A stretch of 64,000 nucleotides of DNA, from positions 16,971,098-17,035,097 of the forward strand of contig CM065297.1 in the NCBI GenBank assembly GCA_032871835.1, written 5' to 3'. This document shows positions 35,123-47,046 of this stretch, in pieces. Every line of letters begins with the position of its first letter. Positions within the stretch are counted from its first letter, which is position 1. The DNA comes from Dipteronia dyeriana (Eukaryota; Streptophyta; Magnoliopsida; Sapindales; Sapindaceae). Position numbers and translations under genes: made by a program. Under the pieces are notes generated by a model, which searched no databases, was not told the DNA's origin, and was given only the letters and a program-made list of their open reading frames with translations.

Positions 35123-36127
35123 ACCTACATCAGGGAAGATAAATGGAGTCGTTTCAAAGTGGTAGCATCTCTAGTTGGCTCGAAAAATTTTATAACAGCT
35201 CCATTTATGTAAGTTGTTCCTCCATACACATAAGGTTGTTATCCTGTTTCTCGCATAATATTGAGTTTTTATATAGATAGTCTTAGAGTTGGCGGATGCC
35301 TATCAAATTAGCCTTTCTCGGGTAGAGAGGATCAAGCGCATAAAAGAATAACTCAATGAGAGTGAAGAGACCTATGCTCGAGTTGAGCGGGGTTGCCAAG
35401 GAAAACTTGAGGTGGACCAATAGTTAGTGAATAGGTTCCTTGCGGCTCAACTCGAAGCCGAGTAGAAGGATTTTATCACTAAAGATGAGGCCAAATCTAC
35501 CACGGGCCTTCTGACCCGATGCAAGAGTCCATGCTTCAAGCTGAACAGAGGGTTGAGGAGGCCAAGTCAACTTATGAGCGAATGATTGAGGACTTGAACT
35601 GCCAGACAATCGTTGTTGAGGTTTTATCAAAGGAAATCAGGCTGAAGTTAGAGATTTAGGTCGTCGATCACTTTAAGAGGTCTCCCACCAATGATGCCCT
35701 CCTTTTTAGGGAATTTCAACGGGTACGATATCGGTTGGAGAGTTCTTCAAGGTCAAAAATAGGGAGATCATCAAAGTTAGGGATAACTGGAGCCTGTCGA
35801 TCATGAGGCATGTTGAAAGAATGGCGCGCATACTGCCGTACTATGAACGATGAGATACATCCCATTCATCTTTAGGTTCCTTCAAAAAATGCTTTTTCTA
35901 CCTTCCATACAAGCTAGAAAAGTGGGATAAACGACGAAGAACCTGACGTTAGTTCAGTGGCAGGTAGAGATTACAGTGTCTGGATGAAAGATGGGGCGAA
36001 AGAAATAGCTAAACCCTTGGATGCAAGCTTGTTGAGTGAGTAGGAGATGGTGCCCAACAAGGTCGGCAGCAGCGGGAGCCAGCCTCAAGTTCCCATTGAT
36101 TGGAACCTAGATCTTCCACCCTTTTGA
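35123..36127 (+). pseudogene. Antisense coiled-coil exon of the old Tat element
   Basis: The first ~95 bp encode 'YIREDKW' and, after one shift, 'WLEKFYNSSIY' just before a GTAAGT donor (35219), the same place and donor as intron 2 of the gene at 28179-31050. A short intron (35219-35276) ends TATATAG. Exon 3 gives 'LELADAYQISLSRVERIK' and continues as an acidic/basic coiled coil to the stop at 36125. TAA and TAG stops stand at Gln-like positions. The Transposase_28 part upstream is missing. It is on the strand opposite to its own pol. Confidence 0.7.
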
Positions 36128-36924
36128 TTTGTTTTAGCTTCCCTTCTTTTTAAATGCCCTCAGCCCTTGTGGGCTCTTCGCTTTTGTAAATGTTTTTGGA
36201 TGAAATGAAAAGTCTTTGATTTGTACTATCGTAAAAAAAATCGCTATTTTATTGATGTGCTTATTTTTTTTCTTTTCAACATTCCTTTTTAAGGATTTTC
36301 TTATGCGTTAAACCATGTCACTTTAGCATTTATGTCTTTTATGCTCTTTTTACTCGAGTGTTACATTGAAGCTCACCCCGATTATACATCTAGGTCCCTA
36401 CACAAGTCACTTGGGACGTCTCCCAATTTTATCTGCTACATGGTTTTACCGAATCGTTGGGGTAGTGTGTACCAACTAACAGAGCTGAGCATCTCACTAT
36501 TTTTTCCCTTGCGGCGCTCCCGAGCGGTTTTTGGGTTATCCAGCACATCGGTGTTATCGAATTACTGATAATGCATTGCATCATCAGTTCGACATGCACG
36601 TTTGGAATATGCCTAACTTCTCTGCCTCATAGGAAATTATCCTCATCTTAGTGGTACCACAACGCCCGATGGTTCATTTTTTAAAGATGACCATTCAATT
36701 TGTTGAAGGTCTTCTCTTATTATATTAAAACGTTTGTCACTTGAAATGTCCATAACTTATCATTTATAGATGAAATTGTTCTGCAAAGGATTTTATTAAT
36801 TTTTCTGCAAAACTAACCAACTGATGGACAAGTTAAGAAATGCTAAAAAGATTCAAGCTAAAAAAGCAAAAAAAAAAAAACATTCAAACTGGAAAGACTA
36901 AAAATTGAAACACTAAAAGCCCTA
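36128..36924. other. Spacer between converging antisense gene and pol
   Basis: No gene seen. It holds the presumed 3' ends of both transcripts; GCCCTTGTGGGC near 36163 is a small palindrome. No long compound palindrome like that at 27440-27905 is apparent. Confidence 0.4.
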
Positions 36925-38607
36925 TTTAAGGGTAGAGCTTCTTCAAGTACTGAGCATTGTATGGTTGGGGAAGAACGCCTCATCTTGGTCGGGCAATTAA
37001 GTATGTTTCGTGCCTTGCTATACCGTCTATGATGTACGATCCTACCCTCCTGTCAGCAAGGGATCATGCTGCTCTATTTTTTATACTCAAGGACACTCTT
37101 CATAGCACAAGGTCCCCGAGCTAGAATCTACGTATACGGATGTGTGAGTTGTAGCATTTGGTCACTCTATATTGGTACGTTGTATTCCTTACTTGGGACA
37201 TATCTCTTCTCTCTTCTAGCTCGTCCAGAATTTGGTTTAGCATGTTGACGTTGTGCTTAAGATCATATAACTGGACTCAGAGAGATGTAGGATGTTTCTA
37301 CCGAGATAACAACCTCGATTCCGTGACTAGAAAGAAAGGTGTTTCTACCGTGGAGATCATCGAAGTTGTTCGATTTGCTCACAAGACTTTGTGAAGCTTG
37401 TTTGTCTAATTTCCTTTCTTCGCATCCACTTGGCCTTCAAAGTGTGCTTAATCACTTTATTCACTGCTTCAGTTTGCCCAATGGTATGCGAGTAAGTGGG
37501 AGAGGCATAGTAGTTGTTGATTTTGTATTGTCTGCACATCTCTATGAAGTTCTCATTGTCAAACTAAGTACCGTTGTCGGTAATGATGGTGTGCGGGATT
37601 CCAAACCTATACAGTATATTCTTTTTGACGAAGTTGGTGGTGTTTGCCTCGGTGATGTGCACAAGGGGTTCTGCCTGGGGGTGAACATGGGTTTGTTTGG
37701 GTTAAGTTTAACGATACCCAAACCAAACGATTATTTAATCGGGTTATTTATTTATGACCCAAACTAAACCAATTATAATGTTAAACCAAACCAAACCAAA
37801 CCAAACCAAACCAAATCGAACCAATAAAAATTGGTTCGGTTCGGTTTGGTTTGGCGGTTTAAGAAAATAATTAAATTATTTTTTTATCTGAACAAACATA
37901 ATAATATCATTATAAGTAGTTAATCTCATTAACAATAAAATAAAGAATAATAATAAATTTAACTCAAGTGCATAACAATAATAGTTATATAAAAAAACTC
38001 AAGTGTAGAACGCATAAAACTTATAAATAAATAAATTAAAACTAAATTGCACTGCTTAATGCATTTCATACGAAAATATATAAAAAATAGTTACTTATCC
38101 TTAATAAATTTGTTTAGTATCAACAATTTCGGATGAGATGAAATAGCTTTAAGAATAAATAGAGTGTGTTAAACTTAGAACTGGGAAAACGGTAACCATG
38201 GAAATAATTATAATATAAAATTAGGTTAATTTTATTTTTTTAACTGATAATTTAGTTTTTATATATAAGTATGCAATAGTTTCGGTTGGGTTATATGGGT
38301 TGATAAAACACAACCCACAAACCAACCCAAACCAATTGGGTTACTAAAAAAATAACCCAATTGGATTTTTTTTCTTTAACAAACCAAACCAACCCGCTTA
38401 AGTTGGTTTGGTTTGAGGGTTTGACGGTTTGGGTGCCCACCTTCGGTTCTGCCTTAGTCCACTTGGTGAAGTAATCCACTGGTACAATTGCAAGCTTTGC
38501 TCCACCTTTTACCATATCCGCCAAGATCTTGCTAGCCTCTTCATCCTCCACAAATCTCTATAATGTCCTTGAAAATCCCTTTTTGTACCATTTCCCATTG
38601 ATGATGC
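36925..38607 (-). pseudogene. Old Tat integrase, split by a MITE
   Basis: Minus-strand translation gives 'VPVDYFTKWTKAEP' before and 'LVHITEANTTNFVKKNILYR' after the MITE at 37676-38444, then 'IITDNGT', 'QTEAVNKVIKHTLKAK' and the C-terminus 'NAQYLKKLYP' with its stop near 36925. These are the same landmarks as 26037-26888. TAG/TAA stops and shifts abound. Confidence 0.85.
37676..38444. mobile_element. Non-autonomous DNA transposon (hAT-like MITE) inside integrase
   Basis: A direct repeat GGTTCTGCC (37667-37675 and 38445-38453) flanks it and the integrase frame resumes exactly across it. Ends are TGGGGGTGAACATGGG and the complement of GGTGGGCACCCAAACC, resembling plant hAT MITE termini. The body contains runs of AACCAAACC and its complement: the block near 37785-37860 folds on itself, with a second such cluster near 38290-38430. 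The 8-9 bp TSD leaves hAT versus MULE open. Confidence 0.8.
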
Positions 38608-39216
38608 TATTGGAACCCCGTTCACCGGCTACGCAGCGGAACTAGCTTTTAAAATTTTTATACATATCAGAATCTGTATCTGGGACCAGTGAACTTGGGA
38701 TCGTAATTATTTTCGGAACTAATACATATAAAATTATTACAATAATAAAATATATGTATACAAAGGAAATTATAATCAATATAATAATAATAAGAAGATC
38801 ATACCAACGTTTGGAGGCTCTTTCACTTTATAATATGCTCCTGTCTGAACCAATCTTACCAACGTTTGGAGGCTCCTTCACTTTCCGATGTGCTCCTATT
38901 TGAACCACTCGATTTTCCTCGCTATCTTCCGAAACTGGTAACTACGTGCTGATGCGTCACGGTCTCAAGAACTTAAATGGAGGATGTAGAGAAATTGAAG
39001 AAACTCTTTCTTCTTTTTCACAAATATATATCTCACGTCTTGCTTCTTTTATCACAAATATATATTTACACCTTGCTTCACACGCAGGTATATATATATT
39101 GCGTCTTTTTTTTCACATATATATATCTATTCATATATCATGTCTCTGCGTATATATATATCTCTAACGCCTCTACTTATTTTATCACAAATATATATTT
39201 ACACCTTGCTTCACAA

Positions 39217-39276
<60 letters not shown>

Positions 39277-40994
39277 CTGCTGCTCACAAATTTATATATA
39301 TATATCTCTAACGCCTCTACTTATTTTATCACAAATATATATTTACACGTTGCTTCACAAATATATATATATATAGCTGCTGCTCACAAATTTATATATA
39401 TATATATACCTGCATCTTTTTGTTTCACATATATATCTATTCATATCTCATGCCTCTGCAAATATATATATATATACACGCCTCTGCTTCTTTTATCACA
39501 AATATATATTTACACCTGCACTGCGTCTTATATATTCACACGCCGTATCAAGTATTTGCATCCTATGTAAATTCTTATTTTGACAATTGTTTCATATATA
39601 TACACCAATTTGTATTTAATGTAATCTCTTATGTTATTAATTGATATATATTTTTTAATTATCATTTTTAAATATATATAATATATTAAAAGTGATAATA
39701 AGTATTTTAAATTTAAACTAAAATTCAAATACTTAAATAAATGATTTAGTAAAAATAAAATAATCCTATTATTTTATCTTCACCTAAATCCATATCAACT
39801 AACACCCTCCAATTAATAGTTAATTAGTAATTCATAATTATCAATATAATTAAATAATCTAATTATTTAATTAATTTAACTATTAACATTCATTAATTAA
39901 ATAATCTCATTATTCAATTAATTCCCGAATAAATACAATTAATTGGACAATCCAATTAATTAACCATGACCCTTGTTACCTAAATCGATCGGGCTAGCAA
40001 GGGGACCTAATGGACTCACAGTATTTTGAGCTCCAATAATCCTCGGAATCATTAATTAAACTCTTTAATTAATATTTCTTGATTATTAACTCTGGTGTTA
40101 TTTCACTAAAAACCCGAAGCTGCACTCTCTCAATTGTAGACGCTTTTACACAGACCGATACAACTCGGTGTCCATCAATATAGTTATTACACATGGTGTG
40201 ATCCTCCACAATAGTTCATAATTAGAGCTGGGTCATAATGTCCATTATACCCCTCTAATTACATATATCCTTTAAGTGTCGTTGATTCTCTAATAGACAA
40301 TAAATCATATTTCCTTACGGAATTAGGAGAGCGCTCATATTGTCCAAGCCCCGAACAACCCTTAAGAGAACTACCATCTACTTCTCACAAGAAAGAGTGG
40401 ATTCCACTATTGTGTACAAACCTTCCCAGCCATAAGCCAAACCGCAATCCCAACATACCGAGCATATTGATCAGGAAATGCATCTAACCTCACCCATGGT
40501 ATATCAAAGACTACTATTTAACCTGAAGGAGTCGATAAGACACTCATGATTAAGATCACCCACATATAGCCATCATTAGTTGATATATATGAATCTCATC
40601 GGTAAACGGATCTTGGTGAGAGATTCATATAGATCATGGCCCAGTCCTATATGATCACATCATACAATGTGCCTTCATTCCCATATCTCATATGAATGAT
40701 TCAGGATAGAATCATCGTACATTACGGAATGGACCGCAGCTATAGATTAACCACAAATAAAGTACCCAACTTTATTTGCTGTCTATGAACTCTTTAGATT
40801 GCACGTCTCTTACTGTATCCATCCATATATGACACTCATATACATAGTTTGAGATTACATCTGGCAATCTTGGATGTTAAATGTATGCACAAGTTTATAC
40901 AATAAATAACATAACAAGAATGAATTGAACTTTTCTTTTTATTTATTTCAGAAATCCATTTACAAATTACATCTTTAGAGCATAAACCCCAATA
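38608..40994 (-). mobile_element. Copia-type solo LTR in old Tat pol
   Basis: Ends are TATTGG and CCAATA, likely mutated TGTTGG/CCAACA. Flanks are GATGC (38603-38607) and GATGG (40995-40999), a 5-bp duplication with one mismatch. Pol translation continues across it ('RYRSTWCTI' on one side, 'NGKWYKKGFSRT' on the other), corresponding to 'RYRSARYTMIGGELYRRGFSR' of the younger element. It contains TA-rich tandem repeats at 39000-39540. Confidence 0.85.
39163..39400. repeat. TA-rich tandem duplication inside the solo LTR
   Basis: A unit containing CTCTAACGCCTCTACTTATT, CACAAATATATATTTACAC and AGCTGCTGCTCACAAATT occurs twice in tandem; the first copy is expanded by a TA run (39221-39273). Confidence 0.85.
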
Positions 40995-41950
40995 GATGGT
41001 GCACCAAGTTGATCTGTACCTGATGTGATTTGCCTCTAGGGTGTCTTCTGGTAAAACATCTTTTTCCAAATATTCCCTGACGAGTGTCATTCAGTTGCTT
41101 GATATTTCTCTGATCTCAGCTACAATCACCCTACCAGATGCAAGTTGTTGCGGATGCTAGTTTAGATATTGCATCAGCTTTCTCGTTCTTTTCACGCGGA
41201 ATCTGAATGATCTTATAAATTTTGAACCCCTATATATAGACCATCATACACTCATTTTTTGCCTAGTACTTATACAGGACCTTGTTAAACATGACTAGTG
41301 AGTCGCTGAAAATCTCAACTTCGTTTACCCCTAATGCTATGCATACTCTTAAAATAGCTAGTAGGGCCTCACACTTGGGCTGATTGTTGGTCGCCCAGAA
41401 GTCAAACCTCATAGCGCATTCGACAATATCTCTTTTTGGGGTAGATATCACTGTCCCTACCCTGCTGCCATTGGTTTTTGACGAATCGTTGACATACAAT
41501 TTCCACTAAATTCCCTTTTTCTTCCATCATTCTTGCCACTTCAATGTCTAGCTTAGTAAATTTAGCTACAAGTCCGCTACCGCCTATCCTTTGGGTGACC
41601 TTTTGGAATTGTATTTGATTTTGAACTCGCTCAATTCTATCACCTACTTAGTTAGTCTGCCCAAAAATTTTGGTTTCTACAATATCCGTTTGAGCGGGCA
41701 GTTGGTGTAGACATCTACCATGTGCACTTGGAAATATGGCCTAAGTGTCCTCTTTATAACAACTAATGTGAGGGCCATTTTTTCCACAGGCGAATTTATG
41801 GTTTCAGCCGGTAGCAAAGCTTTACTGGTGTAACATATCGGTTTCTGGATTCCAATCTTCATTTTGATCAGGATAGAGCCAGTTGCGACTTCTGTGACAA
41901 ATAGGTACATGGATAACGTCTCATCAACCAATGTTTAGAGAGGATTGGTG
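40995..41950 (-). pseudogene. Old Tat RNase H, archaeal RNase H and start of integrase
   Basis: 'YTSKALLPAETINSPVEKMALTL' and 'YFQVHMVDVYTNCPLK' (41677-41931) are RNase H. 'LYVNDSSKTNGSRVGTVIST', 'MRFDFWATNNQPKCEALL' and 'VEIFSDSLVM' (41263-41499) are the extra archaeal-type RNase H; the first catalytic Asp context is altered (V-N-D-S-S). 'EYLEKDVLPEDTLEANHIRYRS' starts the integrase-side linker and runs up to the solo LTR. Many stops. Confidence 0.85.
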
Positions 41951-43019
41951 CTCAGCCTAAGTGCTTCTTCAATTGTTGGAAAGTCGTCTCGCATTTTTCC
42001 TTCCATTTAACTCATTTCCTATTTTTTGATGCTTTGAAGAATGATAAGCATTTATCTATGGACTTTGATATAAATCGGTTAAGAGTTGCGAGGCACCCGG
42101 TCAATCTTTGTACTTCCTTCAGTGTTTTTGGTGAAACCATGTATGCCAGAGCCTTGATTTTCTCTAGGTTAACCTCGATTCCTCATTGGTGGACTTGGAA
42201 CCCTAGGAACTTTCCCGAAAGCACCCCGAACACACACTAACGAAGTACATCGAAGGTCTCTTATAAATCTTACACTTGCATTTTTGTTGTGATGCTTATG
42301 GTTAACATATCATCCATGTAGACTCTCATGTTCCTTACGATCAACTGGGCAAATATCATGTTCACCAGCCTCTGCTAGACAGCTCATGCGTTCTTCAAGC
42401 CGAATGACATTTCTGTATAACTGTATAGTCCTTGGTCAGTTGTTAACGTAATTTTTTCTTCATCCGACTTTCGATATCTGATTATATCCCGAGTAAGCGT
42501 CCATGAAGTTGAGTAATTCATGACCTGTAGTGGCATCCACTAATTGCTTTTTCCTTACCATAAGAAAACTGTCTGTGGGGCAAGCCTTATTAGGCCAGTG
42601 AAGTCCACACACATCCTCATTTGATTGTTCTTCTTCTTCACTAATGCCTTATTTGTTACCCATTGCGGATACTTGACTTGCTTGATTTATCTTGCAACAA
42701 GTAACTTTTACACTTTTCGCTTGATCATCGCGCTTCTCTTCAGATTAAAGAACCATCACTTATGGACTATCGGTTTGGATTCTTTATTAATAGCCATGTA
42801 GTGTGGTATCAATTTTGTGTCGATCCCCGACATATCCTCATGACTCCAAGCAAACACATCATTGCATTCTTTCAACAGACTAGTCAACTCAGCTTTGGTG
42901 CTCTCCTGCAAACTTACGTCTATCTTGACCTTTTTGGTTGACTCATCTTCATTAAGGATCACTATTTTTGTGGTTTCAAAAGTTTTACTCTTCAGGTCCT
43001 TCTCTCGTGTCAAGTTCAA
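41951..43019 (-). pseudogene. Old Tat reverse transcriptase
   Basis: 'DVFAWSHEDMSGID' near 42830, 'MRMCVDF' near 42610, 'TTDQGLYSYTEMSFGLKNA' near 42400 and the catalytic Y-M-D-D-M near 42310. Frameshifts and stops occur throughout. Order and spacing match 23463-24745. Confidence 0.85.
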
Positions 43020-45510
43020 ACCTTTCTAGTACTTCGACCTGAGCCTTTGACTCATCTATGGTCACACACTCATTGAACTTATGGACCATAAACTCCTGGT
43101 GATCCTCTATCTTGTCCCCATAAACTACAAGATTTGCCTTTTATGCCATCTCCTGAGACCCTTTGACAATTCCTACTCCCGATTCGGTTGGAAATTTGAT
43201 CATCGGAGTATAAGTTTGTATGATAGCCTTTGTTTTGTTTAAGAATAGTCGGCCGAGTAAGGCGTCGTAAGGCATCTTTTCTGTGTCCACTTCCATAAAG
43301 TCCAGTAACATCATTTTCTGACATGGGGCTTCTCTAATATTTACTGACAATTTCATCATCCCCAAAGATCTTGCTTCTACTCCTCTAAACCCTCAGTGTA
43401 AGATGTGAAGGGGTTGCTAATCTTTTCTGTCCAACCTCAGTCAGTCATACACTCTTGCACTTAAGATGTCTGCTGAACTTCCATTTCTAATTAGCATTTA
43501 GTGAAAGTCCTTATGCCCCGATCCAAACACTTATAAACAGCGCATCATTGGGCTTAACATTCACGCTGTGTGAATCAGCGTCAGTGAATATTATGGGATC
43601 CCGACCTTATTTGATTATTTTCGGGTCATGCTCAATGGAGTTGACATCGAGGTCCATCCTCGCCTCCATGGCTTCTCAGACTTCTTATGTCATCTATCTC
43701 TTTATTGATCTTCCCTATTGAAGGACCACCAAAGACGGTATTTATTGCTTCCTCATCTTTGGTCAAATTTGGACTTTGCTTTCTTCCTCTATATTTCATT
43801 TGTCGGTTGTCTCGGCTGGGCTGACTGTCCGCTGCCTTTTTATAGATCATATATTTCAAGTGCGCTTCTCAAATGAGGATTTTGATGTGAACTCTGAGCT
43901 GGTAGCACTTTGAGGTTTCGTGCCCATTTTCTTCATGGAATCAGTTGTACTTTGTAGTATCTCGATGAGCAAAGCATAACTGTCTGGGTGGTTCTTTGAC
44001 AAATTCTTCTCATCTATGATCGTAAGGATCTCCTTCTGCTTCTTCTTCAATGGATTATAGTTTGTATACTTTCCCTGGCACCTTGAAATGGTTCAGTTTA
44101 CCTCAGGGTCATTATCTCGATTGTTGTTTAGAGTCTTGCTCGTTTACTTATCATCTTTCTGGGTTTTCCCACTATTCTCTTTAGACTTTCCTTCCTTAAG
44201 GTGACCCCTATGCATAAAATTTCCACTTGTTTCAATTCCTTATTCCTCTACTAACGCATACCCTGCTATCACGTCTATCATGTCGACGTATTTGGTCAGG
44301 CGAGTCCTTCTCAAATCAAAGGATAACTGACCATTTTATAGGTTATTGATAAATGCCGCTAAGATTGCCTCATCATTCGGGCCCTTAATTTCTAACACTT
44401 CCTGGACGAATCTGCTTAAATATTTTCTTTAGTAACTCAATTTTCTCCAGTTTGAGATGAGGAGATATGCCACTGATTTCTTCATATGCACGTTCCTAAG
44501 GAATTATCATGAGAACACCTTGCTGAGTTCACTAAAGCTTCTTATGGTGGTTGCGGGGAGTCTTATGAACCATCTGGGGCCTAGATCCCCAAGTGTCTAT
44601 GGGAAATTGAGACAAAGTAGGGCACCATTCCAGACTTATTGGGCCATTTCACTCTTGTATCTTCTCACTTGCTTATTCGGATTAGTGTCATTCTTGAACC
44701 TCTAGACATGAGACATCTTGAACCACTCTAAGAACAGAGTCTGAAGGATTTTTCATTGATGATGAGTTATCCGACTCATCATCTGACAGCTCACTGCACC
44801 AATACCGTTTCATCAAGATGTTCATCTTTTACATGTTACTTTGGACTTCCTGGGTTAACTTCTGTATGAATGCATCCCGTTCGCCATTTAGTTCCCCATT
44901 TGGGCTAAATTTATGTTGTTTGGTCAAGCCTTGGCACCCTCGATCGATATTCTTCTTTTGGGTTTCTTTATCCAGGTCATCAAAACGAATTAGTCCCCTC
45001 AGGAGTCTTCACCGGTGATGCAAATCACTATCTTTGGGCGAGGTCGAGCGGCTCCTTTGACGAGTATACCTGTAGAGCCAATCTAGATCTTGCTAGGATT
45101 GATAATGATCATGCCTATCATGAAGGTGTTTATCTTCCCCGGGTTCCCTACTACTCTGGGCATGCCTTTCTGACAAGGTTTTTGAATGATCCGTTGGGTT
45201 CCTCCTCATTTTTAAATGTGCATTTGGTGTTGGATCGACTATTATAGAGTGCAGCTTGCCCAGCTGATCCTCAGTTATATATAGGTCATAAGGTGATATC
45301 ATTCCTGAGGTGGTTGTTAGGGTGATTCCCTGTCTAACTACATATGCTACAAGTTATTGCAAGGAATTACGAAACCGTTGGGCAATCTCTTCAGTTGTTG
45401 GGGGAAGCCGCCGAATGCTAGGAACAGTTGTTGATTGATCCCAGACAGTCAGTGTTGTATCAGACGCTCCCCTGGTTATAAGAGTAATGTTAGCTCCTCA
45501 AACCTCTCAA
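43020..45510 (-). pseudogene. Old Tat gag and protease
   Basis: Gag is visible as 'RRYKSEMAQ', 'NNL.NGQLSFDLRRTRLTKYVDMIDVIAGYAL' (44240-44720) and upstream 'PTTEEIAQRF' (about 45390). A glutamine-poor charged linker and 'AINTVFGGPS' lie near 43720. The protease motif near 43490 reads L-I-R-N-G-S-S-A-D-I-L, where the first Asp of the active site is replaced. 'LLGRLFLNKTKA' (43230) ends the domain. Stops are mostly TAA/TAG at Gln-like positions. Confidence 0.8.
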
Positions 45511-45602
45511 TATCATCTGGCAAACTTTGGTTGCTCCCGAAACCACTTTTATCTTCGTTATTGGTCATTGCTTGTAAGGATTTACAGAGTTTTAACAATG
45601 CC

Positions 45603-45621
45603 CCCTCTTTCTAGCGCCTAT
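45603..45621 (-). promoter_or_regulatory. Primer-binding site of old Tat element
   Basis: On the minus strand TAGGCGCTAGAAAGAGGGG follows the LTR end by one base, matching the PBS at 21194 with few changes. Confidence 0.7.
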
Positions 45622-45966
45622 TGGGATTTTGTTTCTTTTAAGAGGAATGTGTTTGTTTCCTTTTCAGAGTATATCTCTTGTAGTTCAGTGAAATTGGAAA
45701 TCTCCTTAACTGGATGAGGAGATCTCAGCATGCATAAATCCTTTGTGAGCATATCTCTTGCATATTCGGGTCTTTAGCCCGATTCGGCTTACTTGATGCG
45801 TAAACATCTAGCCTCATTGATGGATTATAGTGACGTGGCTAACTTGGATGATGTGTCTTTGGCTACGACTAGCGGGTTGACTTTTGTCGACGTGGCATGG
45901 TTGGTCTTCCACTATTTCCGTTCTTCTCAGGATGACTTGTCACTCTGGTGAATTTCACATACAACA
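45622..45966 (-). repeat. 5' LTR of old Tat element
   Basis: 345 bp, minus strand TGTTGTATGTGAAATT to AAAATCCCA. Partner of 17881-18225. Confidence 0.88.
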
Positions 45967-46082
45967 GTAGTTTCATTGGTGTGTCTGTTATCCATGAACT
46001 TATGGACAGAGAATCGGGTGGGTTAGAGGAGATTAATTAGTAGCTAGTATAATCAATATATTAAGAGAGTAGTGGATAATGC

Positions 46083-46132
<50 letters not shown>

Positions 46133-47043
46133 TTTTTCAGTTAGTGCACACTGATATAAGTTATATCAGTACGTTGCATATGGACCATTGATTATGGAGA
46201 AGTTTTGACAAGTGTATACACTTTAAGTTAAAGTATGTAAATCTAATGGTCAACATTCAACGTACTAACGAATTTATATCCGTACGCACTGATTTGAAAA
46301 TTTCTATATATATATACGGGTAAGGTGAAAACAACTTAAATTTCTGATTTAATTTTTTGACTTTATTATCTCAACTATTCATGTACTCGTGTACTCTTCT
46401 ATAATCTAATGGTAGAGGTATTGAAGTGAAGAAACTAAGTTAGAAATTTAAGTTCATATAGTTTGTCCATATATCATATATATTTTAAGTATTAAAATAA
46501 ATTTTGACATAGAACGATCGGTTCATGAGTACATCGCGACCTAACAATATCAAACTCTACGGACATGTTTGTAAAACACACATTACATAATATAGATATT
46601 AAAAGAATTTCCTTCCAGTTTAGTAATTAGTGCAATATCTCCTATTTATTGAATATGTTAGCATAAAAACTTTGTTTTATTTTACAATCTATTTTATTTA
46701 TTTCATTTAAAAACAGTGGAAAATTAATGTGTAATTAATTTAATGTATAAAGATATTCTTAGTGAATTAGAAACACCTTTAAACATTCCAATAAAAAATT
46801 CTATTATGTAATTTGAAATGTTGAAGCATACAGAGTCAAAAAAAAATGTTGAAGCACATAATTCATTGGGCTCCATACACGTGGTTCAACCTGCAACTTT
46901 GATCTTTGTTGGGTCTGCGTGTATGCCAGACTTCAAATAATTGGGCCCATATTCAGAATCCATTATTAGGCATGTGAAATTGTAGACTATTGTTAAATAC
47001 ATCCCAATAAATTCTAACTTTCTAAGGATACCCATATATAACA
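45967..47043. other. AT-rich intergenic stretch
   Basis: No gene seen. Contains a TA microsatellite (46087-46130) and a small MITE (46135-46302). Confidence 0.5.
46135..46302. mobile_element. Small MITE with about 40-bp TIRs
   Basis: The left end TTTTCAGTTAGTGCACACTG and the complement of the right end TTTTCAAATCAGTGCGTACG align over about 40 bp, both continuing to AGTACGTTG. It lies between TA-rich stretches, so a target duplication cannot be picked out. Superfamily not determined. Confidence 0.6.
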
Positions 47044-47046
47044 TTA

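Larger units (their letters stand above)
17881..45966 (-). mobile_element. Old Ty3/gypsy Tat-type element carrying nested insertions
   Basis: On the minus strand the order is: 5' LTR (45966-45622), PBS, gag, protease, RT, RNase H, archaeal-type RNase H, integrase, a plus-strand antisense exon, PPT, 3' LTR (18225-17881). The extra archaeal-type RNase H and the Y-M-D-D-M RT box are Tat-lineage traits. Later insertions make up about two thirds of its length. The two 345-bp LTRs differ at many positions (roughly 80-85% identity by eye). No matching 5-bp flanks are found: CTGAT on the left and GTAGT on the right. Confidence 0.85.

Noticed and set aside
38977..39276. ORF with long Tyr-Ile repeats
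   Set aside because: Translation of TA microsatellites inside a copia LTR.
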